Source of the DNA: Isoetes taiwanensis
Taxonomy: Eukaryota; Streptophyta; Lycopodiopsida; Isoetales; Isoetaceae
Direction: 5' to 3'
Length of the DNA: 64,000 bases
Assembly: GCA_021234155.1 (NCBI GenBank)
Contig: JAJEKV010000020.1
Coordinates: forward strand, 20,203,018 to 20,267,017
Shown here: in pieces, positions 25,310 through 35,855 of the stretch
How the letters are laid out: each line of letters opens with the position of its first letter
How positions within the stretch are numbered: the first letter of the stretch is position 1
The notes under the pieces: generated by a model
The model's input: the letters and a program-made list of their open reading frames with translations, nothing else
Told to the model about the DNA's origin: nothing
The model's database searches: none
Made by a program: the position numbers and the translations under genes

Positions 25310-25890
25310 CGAAAGATGTTCACATCAAAATATTTTAAGGTTGCCAAACAAAAGGCCTACTCTCGTCAAGAGTACCCATATTTACAAACAGATCTACCAT
25401 TTCAGTCATCTCCTTCCAAACATCCTTTATGTAAGAACTCAAAGTATTTGGTGGGAGAGACAAAGAGTTCAAGCAAAGTAGAACATCATATACCATATTT
25501 ATCCCTGATGTATCCATAAGCTGGACACTCTAAAAATGTATGATGTTCAATTATACCTTAGGATGAAGACAGCTTGGGCAACAATGCTCGTGCCTTGGTA
25601 TATCATACCATCTACCAGTCTCAACATGAAGGTAATGAGAAAATCAAGATTCGATTATGCCAATTAATATTCGACAGTAAATATGGTTGCTGCTCTTTGT
25701 AGTCTGCCATTGGGTTAATTTCAATCTTATAGAGGTGTTTTTTGACCTCGGTATCATCAATACTCCATATCTTCTCCAAAACCTTAGGCATGATGTACTC
25801 TTTAATGTCTTCTAATTTTGTGGAGCTCAGCCACAAATACAACCAGATAACATTCTTAAAACAACAAGATCTCTCTCTTACAATGAACAA
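25310..25890 (-). pseudogene. Second LINE 3'-end remnant
   Basis: Across frames, the minus strand reads YLLSNINWHNRILIFS, then ETGRWYDIPRHEHCCPSC, HHTFLECPAYGYIRDKYGI and FVSPTKYFEFL. This is the same zinc-binding tail type as 24325-25012 but much more decayed, with stops and at least two frameshifts. The two pieces lie head to tail on the same strand but are not close copies, so they are probably separate insertions. Confidence 0.5.
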
Positions 25891-26430
25891 ATAGACATAA
25901 TTTCTGAACTCAAATACATAATACCAGCCCCGTTTTCCCTGTCAGAAAGGAAAAGGAAGTACTCAAGGACGAAAATCTAGAAATCTCAGTCCTTGGCAAC
26001 AACCGCTCTTCCAGAAATCTCTCTGGATCTCCTGTGCAGCGTGGTGTGTGCCGTTTCTTGCTTTTTCCTCTTCTTAAAAGCTCCACAAATTCGTTGGGCT
26101 CTATGTCTATGGTGGATTCGACATCCATTATAGCTCTGTTTCAGATTATGCCAAATCCTCATGTATCCAAATGATTCTTCCTGTTCTTTCCCCTCCAGCT
26201 CAAATCCTCCTACACAGTTCTTGCCAGCATAGGTCTAGGTCAAGAATGCAAAAACGAAATGGTGAAACAAAGGTCTTCGTCTATGGAAATGGAATATTGG
26301 ACAAAGGCTTAGGTTAGAACAAAAATGTAAGAACTGAAATGAATGATACAAGGTTTTGAAATGTTGGTGCAAACAGAAATGAGGGATAAAATATGCAATT
26401 TCGAAGATAGGCCTTTCTTTTCTTTTCTTT
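25891..26430. other. No supported gene
   Basis: A 72-codon minus-strand frame starting at 26128 (MDVESTIDIEPNEFVELLRR) reads like a genuine N-terminus but I cannot assign it. Nothing else was seen. Confidence 0.35.
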
Positions 26431-26433
26431 TTT

Positions 26434-26608
26434 GGGTTGCCCCTAGGGGGGCAAACCCTTGTTTATGTGGGCTTTTGGCATATCCTAGGTATATGCTAGA
26501 ATATCCCTAGGATACGCTGATGACCGCTCCAAACCCATTGTCGCATGTAAACTGGCGGTCTTGTGGGTTCTGGATTGTGAATGTTGCAACCGGGTAACTG
26601 GCAGGGCA
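26434..26608 (+). repeat. Dispersed repeat family A, copy 4
   Basis: The best preserved copy: GGGTTGCCCCTAGGGGGGCA, TTTATGTGGGCTTTTGGCAT, GTAAACTGGCGGTC and CAACCGGGTAACTGGCAGGG in order. A minisatellite of GGGACAAGGGCAAGAATGGG units follows at about 26675-26760. Confidence 0.7.
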
Positions 26609-26769
26609 GGAGAAGCTCCAATCTGATGCTGCTGGACCTTTACTGTTATTGGATGGATCATGTTGCCGTTCTATTCGGGACAAGGGCAAGAATGGGCATT
26701 CGGGACAAGGGCAAGAAAGAGCAAGGATGGACATTTGGGACAAGGGCAAGAATGGGTTTTCCAGCACCG

Positions 26770-27984
26770 ATGGTGGAATAGGTACGATAGCCCTTTCAAT
26801 TCAGTACGAAAGTTTTAGATTTGCATTTTGTTGCAATTTGGATGCTTCTGATTTCTGCCGGATCAAATCCTACAGGAGTATTGCCTGGTAGGTTGGATCT
26901 GTGGAGGCAAAACATACAGGCTATGTAACAGAATGGCCATCGGAGAAAATCTATAATCCGCCATAGCTGGGAGTTCCACAACCCAACTCCAACTCATCAG
27001 TACATAAGTGGCCAGCTTGGGGATGAATGTCGGCGAAAATAATACAGAAGGTTAATAGTTTTGTTGCTGGATCCCTGCCTTTTGCATGACAAGATCGTGG
27101 ATGGATGCTTCTGCTCCTGTAAGTATAGTTTTCCTTCTTGGCAATTTCATTGGGGAATTCTCAGTTGCAGAATTGCTGTAAATACGATCAGTATATGCAA
27201 ATAAAACATATTCATTCGTTTCTCTTTCTCAACGCAATAATATACATATCACCCTTCTTTGTTTTGCTATATGAAGCTTTTGCTTATTTACCAGTTACCA
27301 GCAAAGGTTCGTTGGAGCATAAGATGCTTAAATATCTGTAAAACTAAGAGATTTAAGAAAATTAGATATGAGAAGAGATGGCCATCTGATGGTAAGTTTT
27401 ATAACTTGGCCATCTGAGGGCAATTTTTATACCCAAGTTTTATGGTAACCTAAATGTGGATGTGCTTCATCGATGCAGCATTTACCACAGTAAGTGTTTG
27501 CCATGGGGCTAAATAGAGAACCCAGTCTATTATTGACTTCAAATTTTAGTGCTGGATAGTGTCTATCCAAAATGCTTGCAACAGGAGATTCTTTTGCACG
27601 TTGATTAGCTTGGCCTCTTATTTAATTGACCTTGAAGCAGCCTACCTTTGATTTTGCGTATGTAGTGTTTGTTCTACTGGGATGCTATGAGGATTTTCAA
27701 ATTAGCATCTTGACTGTTTTATGTCATGTCTGCAGAATGTACTGCCGTATGGTTACCAAGACACACTGGCAGCTTTCATGAAGCCTGTGGAGAACCTTTC
27801 GTTCAATTTTGTCTCCAAAATGAAATGGCACAAATGCATTTCATGAAGATTATGCACTAGATTAAAGACCCATCATTGTGTGTGGTAGGTCTATGTTCTC
27901 TTCATTATCTAAATATATGCTTATTAGGGAAATGGATGAAGTTATGACTTTGCATTGCTGAAGTGTAAGACTGAAAGTTTCTGG
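26770..27984. other. No supported gene
   Basis: Short exon-like pieces (27736-27846, ending CACAAATGCATTTC) are open but unassigned. The segment ends at the target duplication of the transposon at 27985. Confidence 0.35.
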
Positions 27985-27988
27985 TAAT

Positions 27989-28010
27989 GGGTAAAAGCAC
28001 GCTGTGGTGT
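27989..28010 (+). repeat. Left terminal inverted repeat
   Basis: Begins GGGTAAAAGCACGCTGTGGT. The only mismatch to the right end is A versus G at position 6. Just inside, at 28031-28043, is CGCCACATTTTGG, which recurs in direct (not inverted) orientation near the right end at 37868-37880. Next to it a self-complementary ACCACCTTTGTGGT occurs, paralleled at the right end by ACCACAAAAGTGGT. Confidence 0.9.
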
Positions 28011-28217
28011 ATCAAAAATGTGCATTTTGACGCCACATTTTGGCACCACCTTTGTGGTAGAATCGGGTGGTGCATACCGAAGCGGAGATTGCGGGAGTGC
28101 GAATTAATGAGCATCGATTATTTTGAATTTTATGCCACGTCATTGTCCACCTTTTTGAATTAAGAAAGAATCACCTCTTCCTCTGTTTTTTTGCCGCTTC
28201 TTGCCGATTGAACCCTA

Positions 28218-30830
28218 ATGGAGTCAGAATTGAACGCCACTGGTTACACGATGAAATCTCTCCTCAAACAAGAGATTGTGCCCCACGAAGATCTAAAGAA
28301 GCTTTGGGGTGACAGAGTTCCAAATAAATCTGGCTACAGGTATTTTCCCCCAAATGTTTTGTTCAAACTGCAAAAATTAAGGCATATGTTTTCTTGTACA
28401 GGTTGAAGAATCTGAGCAATGAACAATACAAAGAGTTCATGCAAATTTACAAAAGAATTACAGGGAAGCCACATACATGGGGCGGAATGGCTCCTGGAAC
28501 CTGGGCAGTGGCTTATTATCTGCATATAAAGGGGGAGGCTGTTAATTGGAAGAGCTTCTCGGATTATTATAAAACTCTCGATGAGAAAGCAGAGGCCAGT
28601 TCTTCTAGACCCAAGAGAAAGCATAGGCAAATCCAACCTGACGAGGAGGAAAATAGTAAAAGTGACAGGGATGATGAAGATGATAGGGAAAAAACCAAAT
28701 CAGGTTCCTCTAGACCACACATTCAATCTGAACTCACAATCAAAACAGAAAAGCAGAGCAATGTTCTGAGACCAAAACATGTTCAATTATTAGTTGTGTT
28801 ACAACAGAAAAAAAATCTCAAGCTTGATCTAGTTGTTTCTATCAACACAGAAAAGGTAACATCAAATCCACTTCAAGAATCAGGTATGTCTACTACCATT
28901 TTGCATCATGTTGGCTGTATTGTCATGTTGTGTCTCTATGATGCCATCGTGGGGCATTTTGCAATGGATGCCGAAATAGATGAGGTATGTGTGGTGGTGG
29001 TGAGTTGTTGGCATCCACCATGTCCCACACCACACCCCACGATCTCCCACCACTACACTCTACCATCTCCCACCGCCACACTCCCACACCACACCACCAC
29101 CACCACACACCACCACCATCACCACACTCCTCCACCACCACCACCACTCCACCACCACCACCACATTCCACCACCACCACACTCCACCACCACCACACCA
29201 CACCACCGTGACTCCACCATGTCCCACACCACAATCCACCACCACCACACTCCACCACAACCACACCACACCCCACCACCACACCCCACACTCCACCACC
29301 ACCACACCACACCCCACCACCACACCCCATCACCACACTCCACCATGTCCCACACCACACTCCACCACCACCACCACCACCAAACCCCACCACCACACCT
29401 CACCACCACCACACACACCACCACCACCACCACCACACACACCACCACCACCACCACCACCCCACCACCACCACCACACACACCACCACCACCACCACAT
29501 CGTGTTGTGTGGTGTGTACTGTGCAGCGTATGTTGTGTGGTGTGTGGTATGTGGTGGTATGTAGAGACTACCTTGTGTTGTGTGGTGTGTGATTGTGGTT
29601 TTCCATCAGTACGTGGCTTACTATTTTAGGAGGCTGACATATACGTAGTGTTTTGTTTTGCAGACTATGGCAGACTTGTGAAGGAATGGTTGGCTGCAAC
29701 ATCAGCTAGGTTTGATAGATGCAAGCAACGATTGCAAGCAAACGAGGATAGGAAAAATGATATCAAAAGAAAGATTGAGTTGATGGAGCATAAAGCATCA
29801 GAAATTAGAGCTGATTTGCACAGATGGCAATCAATCATGACAGCAAATCCGAAAGCAGCAGAGGGTGTTTGGGTTGTAAGCGAACTAAATGATGAAGAGC
29901 TAAATGGTACAGTGTTGCCTGGGCTGAAACAATTAAATAAGGAATTAACAGAAACTGAAATTGAGCTAAAGGCATGTGAAGACTTACTGCTGGAGCTGCT
30001 ACCTCGAATGCAAAGATTTGAGATTTTTTCTGAGCGTAGTAGTCATGACACTCCTTTAGATCCTGCACTTCCAATGCTTCCTGAGGCAGAAGAAGAGGGT
30101 GATGAAGGTTGTCCATTTTGTGGACGTTGTCTGAAATGGGAGGGTAAAATGTTGCCAGTTGTGATAGCAGAATGCAGTCACCAGTATCACATTCCATGTC
30201 TATCACACCATTTGAGGTAAATATTATCATCTCTAACCCTCGTCTAAAGACTCTATTGATTTTGGTTTTGCAGACACTCTAGAACCTGCTGCAGCCCCAG
30301 TTGTGGCCACATTATGACTGAGACATTTTGGTGTTCGAGTGGTACCACAAGAACCAATAGACACAAGTAAGTCCTTTTGCTGGCTTAGTCTCTTTTGCTT
30401 GTCCTGTTTATTGTATCTAAAGTGCCCCCTGGGATGAGATCGCTCGCTCATTTTAGGGGGCACTTTAGATATATATAAACAGGAACATCGAAAAGAGAGT
30501 AAAAAGCCTGGTGCGTGACCCTCTTGAATGGTTGTCAACTCACCAGGCTTGACATTGTTCGCTGCAAACAATATAGATTCGCTGCAAACAAGTGCCTTAA
30601 CTAATGTTTACTGATGTTGTCACAGGTCTACTGACTTAGTGTTTGCAGAATTGCAGAAATTTGAGACCAAGGATATCCAACAGTTATCCACGCCTCGATC
30701 AGTTATGAGACTGCAAGATACCTCCCGGTTGTACCTAGAATTCACCCCATTTGATACTCCTAAGTCAATCCCAGCTGCTGACGGCGTGGAGACTCCAAAA
30801 CGAAATTTGGATAGTCAACTGAATGCAAGC
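28218..30830 (+). CDS. Transposon cargo gene, 5' part: coiled-coil and RING-like zinc finger protein
   Basis: Five exons join in frame with good splice sites: 28218-28339, 28402-28883, 29664-30216, 30274-30366 and 30626-30830, about 485 codons. ATG at 28218 is the first in an open frame. Residues ~40-100 form an unrecognised globular block (GGMAPGTWAVAYYLHIKGEA). Then comes a basic/acidic linker (RPKRKHRQIQPDEEE), a long charged helix likely to be coiled coil (~215-330), and at ~350-400 a zinc-binding cluster CPFC-x17-CSHQYHIPC-x8-CCSPSCG resembling a RING finger. RING fingers usually mark E3 ubiquitin or SUMO ligases. The downstream phosphatase exon follows in frame, so this is probably one protein. 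No stop or frameshift was found in this part. The zinc cluster lacks perfect RING spacing, so 'RING-like' is the safe term. Confidence 0.65.
28990..29515 (+). repeat. (CCACCA)-rich low-complexity tract in intron 2
   Basis: About 500 bases made almost only of C and A in CCACCA/CACACC units on the strand that is sense for the cargo gene. It lies within intron 28884-29663. Immediately 3' (29510-29600) the strand asymmetry flips to GTGTGGTGTG. A long artificial frame of His/Pro/Thr runs through it; this is not a protein. Confidence 0.9.
30387..30500 (+). ncRNA. Long imperfect hairpin in intron 4 (pre-miRNA-like or nested MITE)
   Basis: The left arm 30387-30429 pairs with 30456-30500 along about 43 positions with few mismatches. 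The core TCTAAAGTGCCCCC/GGGGGCACTTTAGA is perfect, followed by bulged TTTAT/ATAAA and CCTG/CAGG, then TCTCTTTT/AAAAGAGA. The loop is ~26 bases. Size and pairing suit a plant microRNA precursor, but a small foldback transposon would look the same. It lies wholly within the intron 30367-30625 in sense orientation. Whether it is transcribed or processed cannot be told here. Confidence 0.5.
30504..30550 (+). repeat. Second intronic hairpin
   Basis: AAGCCTGGTG (30504-30513) and CACCAGGCTT (30541-30550) form a perfect 10-bp stem with a 27-base loop, three bases after the larger hairpin. A duplicated ATTCGCTGCAAACAA-like phrase follows at 30556-30592. Confidence 0.75.
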
Positions 30831-30913
30831 GTATGAAGCGGCACCGATGCCACATACATGATTTATTTTTGTATTTTTTACGTGGTCTTCCCGATTTCAA
30901 TTATGTTGCAGAG

Positions 30914-31860
30914 ATAAATGCTACTGCAACTGGAAGCCATGACGAAGAGATTCCTAGTGCATCTGATTTAGGGGGGAAAATTAATTCCCTTGAGATTCAT
31001 TCTGTACGGGGTCCTTCACCAGAAAAAAGTTTTGGTGCTGAATATGAGCCAAATGCGGATGCAGGTGATGAAGTTGACAAAGAAACCCCGGATCCTGGAC
31101 AAGATGCAGACTGCTCAACGAGTCCAATACAACCTCAACCAACAAAAACCAAGAGGTTAACTGAAATTCTCCTTGTTCTGGATTTTAATGGGGTTTTAGG
31201 CAAGTTTTATGACTTGAAAGAGAGGATCCCTACATCGGCCGAGCCAGAAGTAACCATCCAGAAATTGAACCATCAAAAGTTCGCAGTTTCCAGGCCTGGA
31301 TTTCAAGAGTTCTTAGAATGGTGTTTTTCAAAATTTGAGATTGCATTGTGGTCCAGCATGGCTAAGAGTAAAGTTCGCAGTTTCCAGGCCTGGATTTCAA
31401 GAGTTCTTAGAATGGTGTTTTTCAAAATTTGAGATTGCATTGTGGTCTAGCATGGCTAAGAGTAATGTTGACTTGTTGACGAGAAAGTTGCTGCAGGAAT
31501 ATAAGGGCAGATTTCTTTTTACTTGAAATTAGGATGACTGCACCAACACAAAATTAAAAGTGGTTAATAAGCCAATTTTCCTTAAGGATCTGTCCAAAGT
31601 GTACCAGAAATTTTGGAGATACCAGGTGACAAACACATTGTTGATAGATGACAGCAGATATAAGGGTTACGCCAACCAAAGAACACAATGATATGTCCAA
31701 ATAGTTTTGCTCCGACGGGTTGGATTCCAATTTCCTTTTGGAGCAACTCAAACCATGGTGGAGGGACTTACGGCTGCGAGAAAGTGTGCCGGCTTATGTG
31801 AAGGAACATCAAATGTGGAACATGTGGGATTCTCAAGAGTCAAGAATCGCATGAAAATGC
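30914..31860 (+). pseudogene. Transposon cargo gene, 3' part: FCP1/NIF-type phosphatase domain, disrupted
   Basis: FCP1/NIF (NLI-interacting factor-like) phosphatases are haloacid-dehalogenase-fold enzymes that dephosphorylate serines, classically in the RNA polymerase II tail. After an acidic linker, LTEILLVLDFNGVLG at ~31163-31202 is the DxDGT/V catalytic loop with N in the third position (DFNGV). RPGFQEFLEWCF and IALWSSM follow as in the family, then LLQEYKG, DDCTNTKLK, IFLKDLSKVYQKF, LLIDDSRYK and SFAPTGWIP in order. The second half is broken. A 94-bp tandem duplication (31276-31463) shifts frame, two in-frame stops replace what were probably W and Q just before DDCTN (~31525), and 1-base shifts occur near 31688 and 31795. 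The domain is recognisable end to end. Confidence 0.8.
31276..31463 (+). repeat. 94-bp tandem duplication inside the phosphatase exon
   Basis: Bases 31276-31369 recur at 31370-31463 with a single substitution seen (GTCCAGC versus GTCTAGC). Because 94 is not divisible by three, the duplication frameshifts the gene. Near identity implies it is younger than the surrounding decay. Confidence 0.9.
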
Positions 31861-31984
31861 TTTCGACAAGTATTTTCATAAATGAATCTTGTAAAACTCT
31901 TTGAAAGTCAATATAAGTAAAAAAAAATCTATGATATGTGTTGTACTTTTTCAATTTAAAATATTTGAATGGAATGTGAGCAAA

Positions 31985-32900
31985 TGTTCTCGTGTGTGTT
32001 TAGAACTAGAGATGATAGAGCTTCGGCAGTCCCTGACTATCTAAAGCCAAATACACATCCGGAAGTGGTCTTTGAGTGGAACTGGAATCTGTCGTGATTA
32101 GCTCCACCGACATCAAAATTTTGGAAGCTGATACGCAGTGGTTCAATGATCAATTGATCCTCCTCTTCTCAAGGTGATACTTTCATCTGATTTGTGATCA
32201 TCAAGATTGTGCCAGATGATATGCATATGTTTGTAGATACATGGAATACTACTTGATTCTCCAAGGAATGAGCCATCCCTTTCATTTCTTTGACCCTCTT
32301 TTTCACTCAACATTGTCCAAGGACACAAATAGTTACAAAGCAATAAGGAAACATGTGAATCGGATAAGTGCCGATTACATGTTTTTGCCCCGCTTGTGAT
32401 GGACATCATGGACGTTTTTTCGATTGTAAAACGCGTGTCTCGCCTGAGATATAAACTAGGGATATATCACTTTGATAGCTCGGGCTTGCATGGCGAATGA
32501 CATATTGAGAGGTTAGTGCTTGCTCATTGCATTTCTTTGTTGTGGCACAATGACAACAAACTTTGAGTGCGGGGTTCCTCGGAATTGCTTGGACACAATA
32601 ATTTCAGCTTTATAACCTCGGATGTTGTGAAAATTTCCAGAACGCCTCTTCAAACCGATGGTCATTCATGTGGCCCTGCCGTATGTTCGTTTATGTACAA
32701 ATTTGTGAGGGGGTACTTAAAAGGAGTGAATATATTGTTGCCTGATCTAGTAAGTCAACTTAAATGCAGTGCAGACAAACCAAACGGTTATTGACAAAGT
32801 GTGGTTAACTACGGAGGTTGTGGACATTTCAGACCAAGATCTAGTTGATGTTAGAGTGTTCATGCTTGAAGTTTTAAGATTAGAAGCAACAAAAGTTTGA
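31985..32900 (+). pseudogene. Ulp1/SENP-type cysteine protease domain, disrupted
   Basis: Ulp1-family proteases mature SUMO and remove it from targets. Across frames the order of family motifs is kept. VISSTDIKILEADTQWFNDQ (~32093-32154) is the N-terminal 'W.nD..i' element; HPFHFFDPLF follows a likely intron (~32176-32236). The catalytic His region GHH lies at ~32401, the Asp region YHFDSSGLHGE at ~32465, and QTDGHSCGPAVCSFMYKFV at 32651-32707 supplies the oxyanion Gln and catalytic Cys. Stops and single-base shifts lie between them, and the C-terminal helix continues in another frame to a stop at 32898. It could be a separate second gene or the 3' part of the RING-phosphatase gene; no clean promoter or start separates them. 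Confidence 0.75.
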
Positions 32901-33331
32901 ACCGAGAGGAACATATGTATTGGGAAATATGTAGGTGCATGAGTCACCTCGTACTTAAATCATTGTATATCTTTCTTATGTACATAATTGTTATTGTAAC
33001 CTCGATTCATTTCAATGAAAATTCATATTCAATTCATCTCACAAACAAAGGAATCAAGTGTTTTGTAAGAATTCAAATCTTCAAAAGAAATCAAGACAAA
33101 CTCATTTTCACAATTTGAAGCACAAGACTTCACATGAGTTTGAAAACTACTGAGAATGGTTTTACATTTCATCATCATCGAAAAGAACCCGGGTAAATTA
33201 CGTAAAATTTTCTCCTCATCTAAAGGATCCATCTATATCTGATCTGTTTTTGGCGTTTAGTTGGTGGCATGTGAAGTCCGATTGCACAGTCGTGTTGTGA
33301 ATACTATGCCTAAAGCGTCTTTGCGCAAAGA

Positions 33332-35045
33332 TCATAGGCGGCCGGTTGATCTTGCGCCCTTCTTGTAATACATACATTCTATGACACTATCACCGGTGAG
33401 GTACCATGTTCCATTGAGTTGGAAGTCTTTCTCCACTATCCATTTTGGTTTTGTGCACATCGAGAATCCAAAATTCAGAACCCTCATCATTCCTTTTGAA
33501 CAACGACAAACAAAATTATCACCAACTCTAAGTGCCTCTGCTAACATCGTGGGATTGGAGGAGAACAAGGACTCTTTGGATTTACTGATCCTCAATGTCA
33601 AGATGCACATTGGAGGATGGTACAATAACTTGAAGTTTTCAATCATCAGCGTAGTGCTTGTTCACTAACTGTCCCACATGCCATCCAAGCGGTAGGAGCT
33701 TGAAGCATGAAAGTTCCCTCGTGTGCAACCGCCGCGGGGAGATTGAGGATTGAATGCATGTACACAATGGATGCGCCTAGTGTCCAAAATCCTTTTACGC
33801 ACCCCATGCTTTCTTTCTATCTATATCCTCCACCTTGACTTCCCAAAAGAACCTTTTTTATATTCTTCCTCTTCTTGGTTTTCAGATGTGTTCATCCACT
33901 CGGATGTTCCACAAGTAAACATCTCTTCGGCAACTTCTACCACTTCATGAGCATTACCCAATTTTATGTCTTTGTATTTTTAATTGCGCTTGTCTTAACC
34001 ATCTCTTCAACTCGGCGGACTTTGCCATCGTGTTCACCTTTCCGTGGTTAGAACCAAAAAAATTCCACATCATATAGACATCGATTGTCGTTTGTGTACC
34101 TAGCCATAAAGTAAAATGGTCTAGAAGCCTTGAATTGAGATCTTCGCACCATCCGAAAACATATAATGTCCTGTTTGGAACCCCTTCCTTTACGCTCCGG
34201 ATATTTGTGGTGCTTCATGAGCGGTGTTGCCCGAACAAAATATCGTGTTCCCTATCATCGATACATAGTAATGTGTTTCCTTGATAATCTCATGCGCCGC
34301 CGAGTCATCTTGATATGTTATTTGAACCAAAATGGTAATCGGTTATTGACCCGGCGCGATCGGCGCACCTCCTCTTGTTTCTTGAATGTATAGTTTCTCG
34401 CAAAATCCACTACCGAGAGACATGCATCTGGGGGGAGATTCTCGAAGCTCCTTAAACTATTTTACACGCCATTGGTTTTTGAAATTATGCGGTGGAAAGA
34501 TTTTTAGGCGCTCTTTCGGTTTATCCGAAGCTCCTTGGGTTACGTCTCATTGTCTTGATGAGTGGGTCTCCTACGAGAACTTCGAGGCGTTGTCTTTTTC
34601 ATAGTCAATGTACTCCCATTTCACTTTCCTTCGCCACTTCCTTCCATGGGACAGTGCGAAACTTCTTGATTCCACACGACTCACAATTTCCAAGGATGCA
34701 CGCCTTCTTGTGAAACTCATCTAATTCACTCTTTGGACACAATATAGATCTCCACAAGCTTCTGTACTTGCAATTTTATCTTTGGTGTGCCCTGCATTGA
34801 CCAAGTTCATGTGATCTACAAACATCGCAGTGCAAGTGCAATTCTTCGGATGTTTGGTTCTCATCCCATTGAGTCCATCCACTAGCATTTGCATCCTCCG
34901 TCTTTGAATGCAAAGCAACTATTGAAGTCCTTCAATTTCACAACAAACCGTGGTTTTAGCTTCTCAAAAGCTCTAAGACGAATCTTAATTTCGGATGTTG
35001 GTCGTAAACCTCTTGAACAATAGGCTGCATGAAATGAACACTAAA
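33332..35045 (-). pseudogene. Transposase, exon 2 (DDE-type, plant TIR element), decayed
   Basis: The exon starts after an acceptor (CATCCCAACAG on the minus strand at 35046). Motifs in order, across several frameshifts: FEKLKPRFVVKLKDFNS; CTCTAMFVDHMNLVNAGHTK; ELDEFHKKACILGNCESCG (Cys-rich); VVDFARNYTFKKQEEVRR (first acidic residue, ~34385-34420); HYYVS; FSDGA...SQFKASRPFYFMARY (second, ~34120-34175); and WNFFGSNHGK with EHDG (third block, ~34020-34065). The C-terminus is RVLNFGFSMCTKPKWI with LNGTWYLTGDSV, ending at the stop at 33332. The D-D-(D/E) layout with 'DFA.NY', 'SDG..QFK' and 'FF...HGK..HDG' is shared, as I remember it, by transposase-like proteins of mosses and lycophytes. At least five frame changes make it inactive. 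Confidence 0.7.
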
Positions 35046-35189
35046 CTGTTGGGATGTGTATACCACACCAAACCATGCACCATACCATGCCCCACACTCA
35101 TCATATTCACTTAAGCGAGCACCTTAGTCTGTGTACATTACCACACACCACACCACACCCCACCACACACCATACCATTCACCACACAC

Positions 35190-35690
35190 CATACACCAAA
35201 TGGTGGAGTGTGGAGTGGTGGTGGAGTGTGGTGGTGGTGGAGGTGGTGGTGCTTGGGTGGTGGTGGTGGATTGTGGTGGTGGGGGGTGGTGGAGTGGTGT
35301 GTGGTGGTGGTGGGGTGTGGTGGTGGGGGTGGTGGTGGAGTGGTGTGTGGCGTGGTGGTGGGGGGTGGTGGTGGGGGTGGTGGTGGAGTGGTGTGTGGTG
35401 TGGTGGTGGGGGTGGTGGTGGTGGTGGTGTGTGTAGTGGTGTGTGGTGCTATGATGTGGTGTGGTGGAGTGTGGTGGTGGGGTGTGGTGGTGGGTGGTGG
35501 TGTGTGGTGGAGTGTGGTGGTGGTGGAGTGTGGTGGGGGGGTGTAGTGGTGGTGGTGTGGTGTGGTGTTGTGGATTGTGGTGTGATGTGGTGGTGGTGGA
35601 GTGTGGTGGTGGTGGTGGAGGGGTGTGGCGTGGGATGTGGTGGGATGTGTGTGCATGTGGTGGTAATGTGGTGGTCGCAAAGATGTGGTG
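35190..35690 (-). repeat. (GTGGTG)-rich tract in the transposase intron
   Basis: About 500 bases of GTGGTG/GTGTGGT on the plus strand, so CCACCA-type in the sense direction of the minus-strand transposase. It lies inside the ~1.9-kb intron 35046-36988. It mirrors the tract at 28990-29515 in the other gene. Long frames through it are artefacts. Confidence 0.9.
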
Positions 35691-35799
35691 GTAGTCTATG
35701 GTGGTGGGATAGATGGGGTGTGGTGGGGTAAGAGGGGAGAATAAATAAAATTGAATCCACACATATCATACACACCCACATGACACCATGGACATAACG

Positions 35800-35855
35800 C
35801 AACCCACACCACACCACACCACACCACACCACACCACACCACACCACACCATCAC
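35800..35855 (+). repeat. (ACACC)n microsatellite
   Basis: About ten perfect copies of the pentamer ACACC in the same intron, followed by CACATCACATCACATCAC. It is separated by ~110 bases from the GTGGTG tract and has opposite strand composition. Confidence 0.9.

Noticed and set aside
28990..29515. Possible CRISPR-like or telomeric array
   Set aside because: There are no spacers of regular length and no plant telomere heptamer (TTTAGGG)n; this is simple-sequence DNA.
28394..29629. A 411-codon open frame rich in His, Pro and Thr
   Set aside because: Only the first ~165 codons are real exon; the rest reads through the CCACCA intron after a clear GTATGT donor at 28884.
35800..35855. Telomere-like (ACACC)n
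   Set aside because: Not the plant telomere unit and internal to a transposon intron; a microsatellite is enough.
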